Of a DNA stretch of 64,000 nucleotides, positions 10,801 to 22,558 are shown piece by piece; within the stretch, counting starts at the first letter, position 1; each line of letters begins with the position of its first letter. The translations under genes and the position numbers were made by a program. The stretch covers positions 16,368,001 to 16,432,000 of the forward strand of contig NC_057764.1 in NCBI RefSeq assembly GCF_010389155.1, given 5' to 3'. The DNA is from Erigeron canadensis (lineage: Eukaryota; Streptophyta; Magnoliopsida; Asterales; Asteraceae). Below the pieces are notes generated by a model. The model had not been told where the DNA came from. It made no database searches and was given only the letters and a program-made list of their open reading frames with translations.

Positions 10801-13800
10801 ATGAAGCCTTCCATTTATTTTCGGACTTAAAGTCTATGTACTGGTAGGGGTGTTACTATCTTACCATAGTTCTACTCTAACCCCATTTATCAAAAGAACA
10901 AAATAGTTGAAGGCTATGTTTCTAATTTGACACTTACGATGAACTGAGTAACATTATTGCACACGTAGTCATAGATTAATAAAGAATAGATCATACCGCC
11001 TCTTTCTCAGAAGCAGGTAGTGAATTTGCATCCATGCAATATCTTTTGATACAATTAGATAGGTTTTTTGTCGCTTGTGCTCGAGCATCTTCTTCCTTGT
11101 ATCTACTTTCAATAGGGTCTACCAGCTACATTAAAAAATATATATAATTACAGATCCACATATATAAAAAAGTTAGAGAGAGGTTCAAAAGTAGACATTA
11201 TAGATACCTTTCTTAGATCCTCCAACCTTCCAGTATAGGCTTGTTCAGATTCATCATCACCATCTTCATATAACCAGTCCTCCGTTTCTTGCAGATTTCT
11301 AGAGATTCTCTCCCTCTCTTCCTCTGTGGCAAAGCTCCGGTATGAACTTAGAAGCTAAAGTAAATCACGTAAACTTCTTTCAATTCTTATGATTTATTTG
11401 GAAGTAAAAAGAACCAATAATTGCAAAAGCTGCAACGCGCATAATACATAGAAGTGTCAAATTCAGTTGGGCGGGCAGCTTGGTTAGTGGTCAGGATTGA
11501 CCGAAACATTTTTTGTCCAACAACTTTAATTCTTCTCATATACAACTAGTGTCAAATATGATTGCAGCAAATCTATTACTCCAACAATAACCTACCCTTT
11601 TAAATGTTTATATAATAAAAAGGGATAAGTATCTTGGAATGTAACAAACTTTGAACGAATGTCTATAGTAGGAAATAACTAAAGTTGTGTGTATTGTATG
11701 TAAACAACTCGAAATAATGTTTATTTTATGTAAGAAAATGTATTCAACCAATTAAAATCTAACAAGTGGCACCTCTATATGGTTGCACGTATGTTTTCTT
11801 ACATACAATAAACATTTCTCAAAGTTGTTTACATACAATACACACAACTTTAGTTATTTCCTACTATAGACATTCGTCCAAAGTTTGTTACATTCCAGGA
11901 TACTTATCCCTAATAAAAAATACACTCAGCAACTTTTGACCTAGTTGACCCACATAAATCATGTACTTGAACCCGTCTGATCTGTAAGTGTGACAACGTA
12001 ACCAGGATAAACCAACATTGTAACCTCAGATAAAGCATATAAACTTCATGCAAAGGATGTTAAGCAATACTGAACTCTGGTTCTAAACCAACGACGTACC
12101 TTATTACGTGTGTCATAGACAAACGATTCGAGTGTGTTCTTCTGTTCTTTAGTTTGCTCTACATATATGTCTTGCTCTGCCAACAGCCTTTCCATGTCTT
12201 GAGCTTGGGAAAGAGCATCTCTTGTAGTTCCACCATATACCTCTTCAAAAACCGTAAGTTTCTGCCTCTGCGACTTGCCCTTTCTCATTTCATCAGCCTG
12301 TATAGTAAAATATATATGGTTGGCATTACAACAAACAATTACATGTGTATCATAAATGTAAAAATCAACTTCAAATTAGCTCCGGGATATCAAATCACGT
12401 CACATATATAGATTTGATCATAATATTACTTACAGAATATGTTGTTGAAGGTCTAGAATTGGGAAACTTATGATCAGCAGCACCATTTGATACATGATTG
12501 TCTGCCTCCATTGCTTCTGAAGGTGAATTAGCATTTTTAACTGAGTGATCATCTGCTATAAACTAAAACAACAAAAACGAAGAGGTATATGTCATAAAAC
12601 ATGACTAAACTCATCTTATGAAAACATACAGAGAATTAAAAATTATACTTACAGAAGCAGATTCGATCGTTACAATTCCATGAAGATTTAGGCTAAATTT
12701 AACTTTAACCTTCACTTTTTCTGCACTTGAGAAAGGACCAATCTGGGAATATATTTGATGATTAAATCAATGGTATAGGAAACTGAGACATACAAACAAA
12801 TTTTCAGAACAAAAATACTAATATACTATAGTAGAGGTGGCAAATTTGGTAGGGTAAGAGTGGGAAGTGACCGCTCAAAACAGCTCCATTAAGGTTAACC
12901 TGAAACACCTTTTGTCCAAATATTTAAGCATGGGAGAGATTATATATATCTCAAATATTATTTAGACGGTGTTATATATTAAAAATACACTTGGGTAACT
13001 TTTAACCCACTGCACCCATTTCCTTTTAAACTAGAGTCTTTAACCTGTTTGACCCATTAGAGATCAAATGTTACCCAAATCAACTAATCCATAACCGAGT
13101 AACCTAAAAATTTGTTGATGTCAAAACAGGAAACACCAGTAGCCACCAAGAAACTGCTCAATAACTAAAGACTAGAAATATAAAAGATACGAACTCAAGA
13201 TATTCTTACCGTAAAACGACTGATATGAGGCGATACTCCAACAGGGAGGTCATTCTTGTTGACATAAATGACTTCCACATGGAAAGTTTTACTTCTATGC
13301 AAAGAAATCATCTTAACACTTGGGAATGGATGGCCTTTATGAAACAATGCATCATTGGGCAATGAAATATCTTTACATTCATCTGATTGAAGTCCTATTG
13401 AAAAAGGAAATGAATCTTGAACCTACAACCAACACAAAATGCATCATGAAACCTCTATAATTAAAAATCTTCTGTGCCAATTGCATATTTAAAAAAATCT
13501 AACTCAAATATCAGTTGATGTTCAGGTGTGACATGCAGGTGTCATACTTATACAGACATATATTGATGATCAAAAATAGCTTCATTCTACCAAACAAGTA
13601 ACAACCCCTTTTTCCAGGTAGATAGGGTCAGTGGATTTGTCGCTCAGCACAATTAATGCCAGAAAACAATTTCTGGATCAGTTAAGTCTACTTAATTAAA
13701 TATAATCAAATCAAATGACTAAAAAAAAGGAAAAAAAATTGGGAGCTTTCTCCTAAATCATTGTCAAATAAGACATTATATTTAGTTGTACTATAATGAT

Positions 13801-15445
13801 CAACACCAAGACTTGTAACATTTAGATACGTAGCAAAATAAAGAGAGTTCATCAGGCATCCTCATGTTAAACTTGAAATTATAAGAAAAGTATATCAACA
13901 GTGATCCAGTATATGGTGTATGAACGTCTATAAAACAAAAACAAAAGAATCACTTTCCATTTTAAATTTCCCTTTTTAATGGAATGAGTCAACCTGCAAT
14001 TCTCATATCCTAGACATTCCCTCTTTAATGGAATGAGTCAACCAGCAATTTTCATATCCTGGACACCGAATTTATTAAATGTGTAGAGAGTAATTTCAAT
14101 ATGCAACATTATTTTTCATTCACCTTGTAATGGGACTTGGAGAATGGATTTTATAAACAGGATGCAAAACCAAGTTACCTTCTCAAAATAAATGAAATAG
14201 CATAATGTACGGCAAAATGAGCTGAAAATATTTGCAAAAATAGAACAAAAAGACAAACAGCATTAAAAAACAAACCTCATAATCTCTAACACGGAAAGTG
14301 GGGCTAAGCATTGCACAATGAAGTGCACATCCTCTAGCAACACACTCACTTGCATTAAGTGTCCTCCTTGGTTCTCTTTTAAAAAGAGATGTTAGTTGTT
14401 TCATAATAGCTGGTATTCGAGACCCAGAACCAACAAGCTCGATCGAATATATTTCATCAACGCTTATTCCGGCATCAGTTACAGCCTTAACACAAGGAAC
14501 ACCAACTCTCTGTAACAAATCAGAACACAGATTCTCAAAATCTTCTCTCTTTATAAACCCTTTCACGTCTTTCTCATCCATCAAGCATTCAATATTTAAT
14601 GGTGCTTCAGCATTAGCACTCAAAACTTTTTTCAACTTCTCACATGCTGTTCTTAACCTTAAACAAGCCCGAGTATTTGTGTAAACATCAATCTTATATT
14701 CCTCCTTAAACCTTTCTGCGAAATACTTAAACAAAACTTCATCAAAATCTCTACCTCCTAAATTATTATCAAAAGAATGAGATAGTATTTTCACATGCCC
14801 TGTTCCAAAAGCCGCGACAGTAACCTGAGTGTCACAATGTCCAATATCAACAAACACAACATTAGTAGTCCCAGAATCAGCAAAATCAGTCTTGTAAATC
14901 CCATAACCTAACGCAATCGCAGTACAATCATGCATCAATCTCAAAGGTCTTAATCCCGCAATATATGCAGCATCAAGATAAGCCCGTCTTTGCAAGTCAG
15001 TAAAATACGATGGAATCCCAATAACACAATCCGAAACCACCATTTCAAGGGTTTTCTCCGCCATTTGTTTCAAATGCGCAAACAGCATTCCCATAATCTG
15101 AACAGGGGTAAATGTCTTCCGTTCATCCATATAGTTTAAATGAATTAAAACACCGCCATCAGGTGCCTCGCTAGTTTCAAACGGGAGCAACTTACAGTCA
15201 TCCTGCATAACTAACTTATCAAACCGACTTCCAATCAACCTTTTGATCTGACTAATAGTGGATCTAGGATTCATAGTAGCGGAAGCAGCCCCTGCAGAGC
15301 CTAAAAATCTTTGCTTTTCGCCAAAACACACCACTGCAGGCGTCTCACGGTTAGATTCATCGTTCAATAACACGTCGATTCCACGATTCTTTGCAGCCGC
15401 AATTACTAGGTTTTCGTTTCCGATATCGAATCCAACCACACTCAT
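7885..15445 (-). CDS. HSP70-16: HSP70-16-type (HSP110/SSE class) heat shock protein, nine coding exons
   Basis: Coding exons, in transcript order: 15445-14276, 13422-13210, 12742-12653, 12562-12434, 12297-12100, 11354-11208, 11125-10997, 9771-9641, 7978-7885. All introns are GT-AG, and the joined frame is open for 766 residues ending DDMYID-stop. The N-terminal ATPase domain (about 1-385) has the phosphate-1 motif FDIGNEN, phosphate-2 VFVDIGHCDTQV and adenosine motif ELVGSGSRIPAI. A beta domain follows (exons 2-3), then an acidic linker (exon 4) and a helical C-terminus with NLQETEDWLYEDGDDE. Length and motifs fit plant HSP70-16 (Arabidopsis about 763 aa from memory) rather than HSP70-14/15 (about 830 aa). 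Family members act in the cytosol and nucleus as nucleotide exchange factors and holdases for Hsp70. The start is the first ATG of the conserved MSVVGFDIGNEN. No inactivating change was seen, although introns 5 and 8 carry transposons. Confidence 0.93.
8258..9421. mobile_element. Non-autonomous Mutator-like element in HSP70-16 intron 8
   Basis: Terminal inverted repeats begin AGGGAAAAATCCATAAAAAG at the left and mirror it at the right end. The similarity continues inward for roughly 150-190 bp with scattered mismatches. A perfect 9-bp target duplication, TATATTACT, flanks it (8249-8257 and 9422-9430). Long inverted ends plus a 9-bp duplication are the Mutator-superfamily signature. The 1164-bp body has no transposase. 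It holds an ATC microsatellite (about 8645-8670) and a repeated GTGGTGGTGGGATCT tract (about 8825-8870). It lies wholly inside the intron and leaves exons 8 and 9 intact. Confidence 0.88.
11622..11910. mobile_element. Mutator-type fold-back MITE in HSP70-16 intron 5, 289 bp
   Basis: Ends are GGGATAAGTATCTTGGAATG and its near-perfect inverted partner. The two arms (about 110 bp each, including ACAACTTTAGTTATTTCC and its complement) surround a short spacer, so the element can form a hairpin. The 9-bp direct repeat TAATAAAAA flanks both sides (11613-11621, 11911-11919). It encodes nothing. Confidence 0.85.
13970..14067. repeat. 49-bp tandem duplication in HSP70-16 intron 1
   Basis: Two adjacent copies (13970-14018 and 14019-14067) share AATGGAATGAGTCAACC and CATATCCT blocks with a few substitutions between them. 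It is intronic, with no effect on the coding frame. Confidence 0.8.
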
Positions 15446-15885
15446 TTTTACATATAAGTTAACAATCAGCAGTTACTGAATTATGATCGCTAAACCCTAA
15501 AGATTAAATTAAATAATTAGAATAAAGCATTATTACTATAAAAGTAAAAAAATAATTAACAATCAACAAACATAATTGTGATCACAGAACATATGTATGT
15601 TTTACAGTAAGTAAACTAGATGATCATAAAATGAATTTATTTATTTATAAATATATAAAAAGAGAGAAATAAAGAAGCGTACCTTTTATTATATATGATT
15701 AATTAATAAGTTAATAGTATGAGAATAATAATGAAAATGTGCGTGTTTGTGTGTAGAGATTTGTAGAACAAGGAAAAATGAGGAACAAAAGGAACGGGAG
15801 GCAATTGACAAAGTAGAAACTACGAAATCCAATGGGATGCACATGATGTATGTATATGTATTAAGCAATCTCACTCCTTTATAAT
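15446..15885 (-). promoter_or_regulatory. HSP70-16 leader with predicted 5'-UTR intron and TATA-like box
   Basis: On the minus strand a good donor (AAG|GTACGC, intron from 15682) and an acceptor (TTCAG ending at 15476) bracket a 207-nt AT-rich segment just upstream of the ATG, consistent with a leader intron. Further upstream ATTATAAA (15878-15885) could be the TATA box, putting the transcription start near 15850. No clear array of nGAAn heat-shock elements was found. This is inferred from splice consensus only. Confidence 0.5.
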
Positions 15886-15899
15886 TCCATTGATTATAA

Positions 15900-16172
15900 A
15901 TATAATTTTTAAAAAATTAGTTTGGAAGTAACTTAAATGTTCTTAATTAACTTGTTTATAAATCATATTTTGTTTTTTAGGTCTTTTTCTTTGATTATTA
16001 TTATTTTCGTTTGTATTATATAACACTTGATATAAGATATATGAATTAATTAAATTTTAATGTACTTTTTATTGATATAAATTTAATCGACTAATATATT
16101 TACGGTCAAACTTGAGATAAAAAAACTTCACCAGTTAAAATATAACAATTAAAATGAGACAAAGAGAATATA
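15900..16172. mobile_element. Degenerate Stowaway-like MITE upstream of HSP70-16
   Basis: The right end AAAATGAGACAAAGAGAATA and the internal GTATTATATAACACTTGAT resemble the intact Stowaway at 6426-6679. The left end is poorly preserved, so the boundaries are approximate. Confidence 0.35.
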
Positions 16173-17450
16173 TAGAAAGATAATTAAAAATTATAGAATT
16201 GTTCTTTAAAACCTAAAACCTTATCCTACCAATTACACTTAAAAACCTTATCTTTTAAAATATTTTCACTATCCTTTTACATAGGCTACATGAAGGTGTA
16301 CGGCTAAATCCTCACCCAAAACTCATATATTTGTATGGAAGAGAACTACTTTTGATCTTGATCGAGAGCTCTGGAAAAATACATGCAGGGAGAGATAATC
16401 TCGACCTAAAAGCTAATCAAGATCCAATATATTTTTATATATAGGCCGAGAGGTGTTAAGTGACTCTCATCTGAGAGCTATATATATATGTGTATGGCGA
16501 GAGGTATGTAGGAAGAGTCTCAGCCAATATATATATGTATATATATATATATATATTTGGAGAGAATTGTCGAGAGCAAAGATGACAAGAAGTGTAGGAT
16601 GAGAAGTAGTTTTACTCGAGAATTCACTTCAAGAGGAGAAAGAATCGAGACCCATATATATATGTGTGTGTATGCCGAGAGTTACCTTGGGGAAGAGAGA
16701 GACGAGAGTGATAAGGTAGGACCCAACTCAGAGTTACCTTGGGGAAGAGAGAGAAACTAGAGTAAGACCTTAGAAGGGAGTAGCTCAAGGGAAAGATAAA
16801 TCCCAAAGGGGGTAAGGATCATAGCCAGGAGCATGTTAAAACCTCTTATCTTGACCTAAAGTAAACGGAAGGAAAGCTAGTGGGCTTAAGACCATGCGAA
16901 AGTCCAATGATGAGAGCATAACCCAACAATTACTCTGGGCCTCACGCATATTCAATATTTATATGTATTTCGCATATAAATAAATAAGTATAAATATATA
17001 TATACACGATGAGACTATAGTTAGTCGAGGATACAGAGTTCATTGAGAAGGCTTACTGACAAATATAGAATATCCAATCACCCGATAAGTACAAGAATAT
17101 AATGACAACTCTCGAAGGTTCTATTCCTCGCACGCTCTCTTTGTGAGTTATGGCTCACTGATAAAGGCCCATGTCTGACAACAAAGGCCCATATCTAACA
17201 GGCCCAATGTACGATGTAACCTAATTGGCCGCCTATAAATACATGTAATCATTGGATGTCAATTCATTCAATATTACATTCAACATCAATAAACATTCAT
17301 TCATCATCTTTCATACACACATTCCTTCTCTAAGTTTATCATTCAATCATCATCAAAGTCATCAGAATCTTCAATATTTAATATCCTCCAAAGATCGAAA
17401 CATCTCTTTGGGAAAATCATCATTCACCTTAGGTTCGTCTAGAACTTATT
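16173..17450. other. Unassigned repeat-like sequence with an LTR-promoter look
   Basis: A CGAGAG-rich part (about 16360-16760) contains a roughly 52-bp near-duplication (GTTACCTTGGGGAAGAGAGA at 16681 and 16733). From about 17150, repeated AGGCCCATATCT-type phrases precede GCCTATAAATAC (TATA about 17234) and a CATTCA/CATCA-rich leader, which looks like the U3-R part of a retroelement LTR. No partner copy, polypurine tract or primer site is present, so it may be a decayed solo LTR. Open frames here show no known domain. Confidence 0.3.
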
Positions 17451-18019
17451 AGGTTTGCACTATTTCATGTTCAAACACTACATATACATCAAACTACATT
17501 ATTTGACACCGCCATCACCTCTAATAGTCACCGCCACCACCTACCACCGTCGCATTACACGGGTATTGTGACCCATAAGAAAGAAAGAGTTTTGATATTC
17601 TCCACGGTTTTTCTAACTTTTGGGATTTTGTTAGTAAAAAGTTGATCATTTATGGACTTCCAAATCATAATAAGAGCGATGAAGATATAAAATGTTCATG
17701 GAATCGATTCCCGATAGCCTCCATAAGCTTCTAATCTAATACTAACATCATTAGTGATACCACCGCTATCATTATATTATCATCTTCTTCATTAACATCA
17801 CCACCATTAATATCATCACTAGTATAAAAAACAATATTTGTATCGTCACCAATATCATCACCATCATTATGATTAACAATGTTTTGGTTTTGAGAAAAAA
17901 ACTTGTGACTCTCTACGAAAAACTTATCTGGAGATCCAGATTCTAATTTTGCGAGTTTTTCACATATGTATTTCAATTAACTTCGACACTTAAAATCTTT
18001 ATCTGACAACCAAAGAGAT
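17451..18019. other. Non-coding, ATC/CAC-rich intergenic sequence
   Basis: Simple-sequence stretches (ACCGCCACCACC-like near 17525, CATCA/ATCATC near 17760-17870) create low-complexity ORFs on the minus strand. No gene, RNA or repeat boundary is recognised. Confidence 0.5.
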
Positions 18020-18268
18020 ATACTTCTTGAAATTGTTAAACGACTAAATGACAATTTACTATGTAAATTACTATTTGTGCTATGGTACAAAGTAGGCGCC
18101 CTAAACTTAGAAATATACAAATATAAAAAAAATTCACTACTTATTGTAAGATGGTGGAATTTCTTAGGGTTCCCCTTCTCATTAATCACTATATATCAGA
18201 GTATAATTTACACAATAATACCTCTATCTATTACAATAATTACAATTAATATATCCTAGTCTAATACA
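18020..18268 (-). repeat. Probable 3' LTR of Copia element A
   Basis: On the minus strand the polyprotein stop is directly followed by a sequence starting TATTAGACTAGGATATATTA, a slightly altered TGTTAGACTAGG-type Copia LTR start. The preceding GAGCGTG would be a mutated polypurine tract. The far end is uncertain because the other LTR lies beyond the right edge of the window. Confidence 0.45.
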
Positions 18269-19248
18269 CGCTCGCAGTCGAAAGCGGAGGATCACGAAGA
18301 CTGAGACTGGATTGGAAGACAAGGAACAAAATCTTAGGCAAGCCCTTAGTAAAGATATCCGAAAAATTATGTCGGGAAGGAATGTGAAGCACACGAATCT
18401 GTCCGCGACTCCGCACTGAACTTTCTCACGAACAAAATGAATATCGATCTCTATATGCTTCGTCCGTTGATGATGAACCAGATTGTCAGACATATAGACA
18501 GCACTAATATTGTCTATATAAACCAAAGAAGCTTTCTGAAGAGGTTGACCACACTCAAGAAGAAGATTATGAAGCCAACAAATCTCAGAAACGACATTAG
18601 TTATACCACGGTATTCGGCCTCAGCACTAGAACGAGAGACCACTGACTGACGCTTGGACGACCATGACAAAAGATTATAACCAAGAAAGACACAACAACC
18701 TGACGTGGATCGACGTGTAGTTGGACAACCAGCCCAATCAGCATCGGTGAAACCAACAAGAGAAGACATAGACGACCTGCTCATTTGTAGTCCCATGTGT
18801 AATGTGCCTTTTAAGTGTCTGATGATCCGCTTCAAAGCTAGAAAGTGATCCTTATGAGAAGCATGCATATGCATGCATATCTGTTGGACCGCATAAGAGA
18901 TATCTGGTCGAGTAAAAGTGAGATACTGAAGGGCACCCGCTATACTGCGGTAAAGTGAGGGATTAGCAAAGAGTCCACCAGCATCAGCTCCAAGTTTTCC
19001 GACTTTATCAACCGTTGTCTGAACAGGATTACAATCTGTCATGTTGGCTCGAGCAATGATATCCTATGCATAAGGTGCCTGAGATAAAAAGAGGCCCTCG
19101 CTGGTGCGTTGAACCGAAACACCTAAAAAATAACTGAGAGGTCCTAAGTCCTTCATAGCAAACTCAGAAAACAGACGCCGCATAAAGTGTTGTTTCAAAT
19201 CCACATATGAAGAAACCATGATGATATCATCCACATAAAGTAGGCTAT
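18261..19248 (-). pseudogene. Copia element A: RT end and RNase H (left fragment)
   Basis: On the minus strand this begins at the RT catalytic LLYVDDIIMVSS (about 19235-19200) and runs through the RT thumb (LGPLSYFLGVSV) to RNase H, with DADWAGCPTTRRSTSGC (about 18740) and SSAEAEYRGITNVVSEI. A TAG (19064-19066) interrupts the frame in the YA-x-DIIARANM segment. Near 18420 a frameshift moves the C-terminus (HIPSRHNFSDIFTKGLPK) to another frame ending at a stop at 18261. The rest of element A resumes at 62869, because the Tekay element inserted just before the YVDD motif. Confidence 0.88.
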
Positions 19249-19531
19249 GGTAACACCCGTGAGTCGACCATGAAAAATTCTGAGTCAAATTTAAAATTTT
19301 ATATACAAGAATACGACCTCGTAAAGTTAGTCGGCATACTAATTGTAAAACGAACTCATATTTGTGTACCGACCTCGTATTTTGGTATTGACATCGTATT
19401 TGTGATACGACCTCGTAATTTGATTTCGGCATCGTAATTAGACCTAGCATCGTAATTGAGTCTGGCATCGTATTTACGTGTCCAGCATCGTATTCTTCAG
19501 TAAGCATGGAAACCTTACATTTTACCCTACA

Positions 19532-19538
19532 TATAAAT
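19532..19538 (+). promoter_or_regulatory. TATA box of the Tekay 5' LTR
   Basis: CTACATATAAATAGTC is followed about 30 bp on by a CTCTCACAAAACCCTCA leader. The same arrangement recurs in the 3' LTR near 27830. It fits a pol II LTR promoter. Confidence 0.6.
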
Positions 19539-20184
19539 AGTCTTATTCTCTCACAAAACCCTCATTCCATCAACTCAGCCTCCAAAAAAATACACACAAA
19601 CCCTTACTACCTCCCTTTTGCTACCCCAAATTGCTACCTCACTTTACAAACCCACTTTTACTACCTCACCATTACTACCCCATTTTACATCAAGTTTTAT
19701 AAAAATCAAACCTTATTTTGTTTAAATTTAGCTTTAACAACAGTGTTTTTGTGTCCTAAACATCTTTACAAACTCATATTTTACATATTCAAGGTATAAA
19801 ATCAAAACCCACTTAATGCTCTTCTTTTTGATATTTTCGGTTTTTCCTTTAATACACACACTATACACACCAAGTATCGAACTTTTTACGTCCAAAACGT
19901 TTAGAAACATATGTTACAACTTTTGTCAAAGTTTCATGCGATTTCGTTAACAAAATCTTGAGATATAATAATTTTTGTACACTTTTTATAAACTTTGTTC
20001 AAATGGGTTTTCAAGTTTAAGTCCGTTTTTCGAGTTTCCGACTTTAGGATTGTTTTCCCATCATATTAGGGAGTCTAAAAGTACAATATGATGTTAAAAA
20101 CACCTTTCAGATCGAAATAAATGATTAGGGTTTTCTACAATGAATTTTGGGGGAAGAACAACCCAGTTTACGACCCCGCGGATT

Positions 20185-20366
20185 TGCGACCTCGTATTTC
20201 AAATGTGACCTCGTATTTCCATTTGCGACCTCGTATTTCAAATGTGACCTCGTATTTCCATTTGCGACCTCGTATTTCAAATGTGACCTCGTATTTCATA
20301 TGTGACCTCGTATTTTCAAATACGACCTCGTATTTCATTTGTGACCTCGTATTTTCAAAATAAGAC
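20185..20366 (+). repeat. Minisatellite inside the Tekay 5' LTR (about nine 19-20 bp units)
   Basis: Units have the form GYGACCTCGTATTTCAAAT, alternating with variants ending CCATTT. The matching array in the 3' LTR is at 28483-28695, with slightly different unit number and order. Each unit contains CCTCGTA, the same phrase scattered in the U3 part of the LTR. Confidence 0.88.
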
Positions 20367-20847
20367 CCCAGATTTACTAGCCTCTCAAATTTAGTCTCTT
20401 CAGTTTTGTCTTTTAGTGATATAAGACCCCAAATTCAATTTAAGACCTCACGATCAATTTAAGACCTCGAATTTCAATCGAGACCTCGGACTTCGATTAC
20501 TACCCCGATTTAGTCAACTTTGGTCAACTTTAGTCGAGTTGGTCAACTTTGGTCAAACTCGTAAAATCTGGTCAAAGGTAAACTAGTACACTTTTGGACA
20601 ATTTGGTCAACACTTGGCGACACGTAATGAGCACATTTATCTATGTTGAATGAATACTTATTTGTGATAACTTGCAACAGATTGACTGCGTACTGGTTAC
20701 TTGCTTTTTGATATCTTTTGTAGCTTGATCTTGTTGCTAGTAGTCAGGTGAGTTTCGTAGCCCCTCTTTTAATATGTTTTGGGGTGGAAGGATACTCGTG
20801 CCTTTGTGTCTATCATCATTTATGGCTATTTGACTGTACTGTATGAT

Positions 20848-20995
20848 GTGCACTATGATACTTGATACTTATGTTGGAGTTTGAGATGCTTGATACTTGA
20901 TACTTATGGTGGAGTTGGAGGCACCAGATACTAGATACTTGATACTTGATACTTATGGTGGAGTTGGAGGCACTAGATACTTGATACTTGCACCT
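20848..20995 (+). repeat. GATACTTGATACTT short-period array in the 5' LTR
   Basis: Repeats of GATACTTGATACTTATGGTGGAGTTGGAGGCACCA-like units; each line here is under one unit to three units long. The corresponding array in the 3' LTR (about 29212-29355) has an extra GACACTTGATACTT. Confidence 0.7.
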
Positions 20996-21508
20996 TAGGC
21001 CTAGTATACCGTGAGTGCTGGTGGCATAGAGATACTTGATTCTTGCTATCATAAGTAAGTTGATAGCCATATTGCTGTGTGGATCTTGATGATATTTCGA
21101 CCTGGCACCATTCTTGATACTTGTTTACAAAACCTACAAACTCACCAACCATTGTGTTGATGCATTTGAGTATCCTTTCAGGTGAACATGTGAACCGCAT
21201 TAGAGGTGGCTAAGGGGCATAGCATGGTGACCTGTAGCAGACCAGACTAGGGTTTTGGAGCTGCATATCTTATGTTTTGTTATGGTTGCTATATGTTTAG
21301 ACTATGGCATTATGCCTAAGTGTTAATCCCCTGCGTGGAAGTTTATCTATGTTTTATTTGAATCTTGACTCTATGTTGGATATTTATGTTTGAATTCTAT
21401 AAAATGTGTGTTATTTAAGTATTCATGTAGCTACTATACATAATATCCATGACGCGTATGCTATGCGTCGCATCCCGAGTTTTCCGCCTTAGTCGGGGTG
21501 TGACAGAT

Positions 21509-21520
21509 TGGTATCAGAGC
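21509..21520 (+). other. Primer-binding site (initiator tRNA-Met), Tekay element
   Basis: TGGTATCAGAGC, three bases after the LTR end, is complementary to the 3' end of plant initiator methionine tRNA, the standard primer for these retroelements. Confidence 0.88.
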
Positions 21521-22558
21521 CGTGGTTATAGAGAATTAGGTGGTTTTGCCTAGACTATAACCTAAGAACCTCACGTAGCATGCATAATAGGAATTATGTG
21601 TGCATCTTGTTCAAGTAAACCTTATGTGATTTATTTATGTGAGGTATGATTTGATGATTCATATATATTGAGTTGTATGATCTTGTGCATTTAGTACCAT
21701 GCTACTTAGCCACTTAGGAATCAAGGAATGTTTTGCTATATGTGGGATTTCGTAGGTGTGCTTGTGCCGGTCGAAATTGTGACTTGAACTTGAGAAGGAG
21801 ACGTTGTAGATTGTTGGTTATTCTTATTCTTATGTCCCCAGCAAAATGAAGCGTTGTTAGCGACAAAGTATGGCGATATATATCATTACAGAAAAGCCTG
21901 ATCAACTTTTCGCGTGTGGTATATGTGCCTATGGAGTTGTTAGCAACATTGATCGCGCCCCGATGGTTAGAGTGTGGTAGCAACCCTGGGCTGCTTAATG
22001 GGTGTTGGTTTGGTGGAGGGTTAACCGTTGGTACACCCTGTATACATACCTTGCCAATACCTAGAGAGCATACTAGTTCCGTGATCTGACCTTGCATTAG
22101 ATGTACTAGGGGTATGAAGGGTTAGCCGTTGGTACACCCTGTATACATACACCACTAGTGCAACGGATGTAGGTGTTAGATTTAGACCGCACTTTAGCTG
22201 TTGAAATTTGATCGATGCATCTAATTTACCGGACGTGTGGAGGGTTAACCGCTGGTACACCTTGTGTACATACATGAATGGTGGGTTGGATGTAGAGGTT
22301 AGATTCAACTTGCCCGTTTGTTGTGATTAATGAATGTTTAATTGTGATATTACCTTGTACTGCATGACTGGCATTGATGATATTGTTTAACATGAAATTG
22401 TGATACTTAAATTCTTGAGCTTGCGTGAAGTTATGAATGCATAAATGTCTAGAGTTGTAAAAAGCTAACACAAGTGTGTTTGAGAGTGCGTAAATGATGT
22501 CACGAATGACTATTTCCTTGATCTAACGCTGATAACGTCTTTTCCTAATATACGAAAA
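21521..22558 (+). other. Untranslated leader of the Tekay element with three roughly 100-bp repeats
   Basis: No coding frame is seen. GGGTTARCCGYTGGTACACC plus CTGTATACATAC recurs three times (about 22018, 22119, 22240) with about 100-120 bp spacing, each followed by GTTAGATT- or GATC-like variants. Function is unknown; such repeats could be packaging or structural leader elements, which is speculation. Confidence 0.6.

Larger units (their letters stand above)
19249..21505 (+). repeat. 5' LTR of the Tekay-type element, 2257 bp
   Basis: It starts GGTAACACCCGTGAGTCGAC (the 3' LTR has TGTAACACCC) and ends GTGTGACA directly before the primer-binding site. TATA (TATAAAT, 19532-19538) lies only about 285 bp in, so U3 is short and R-U5 very long. 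It contains a CATCGTA/CCTCGTA-rich block (19310-19495), the minisatellite at 20185 and a GATACTT array at about 20850. It differs from the 3' LTR by many substitutions and indels, so the insertion is older than Copia B. Confidence 0.9.

Noticed and set aside
12154..12411. Plus-strand ORF overlapping HSP70-16 exon 5
   Set aside because: It is antisense to a conserved exon and runs into an intron, with no domain of its own.
20185..20366. CRISPR-like array
   Set aside because: Units are contiguous 19-20 bp repeats without unique spacers, in a plant LTR; it is a minisatellite.
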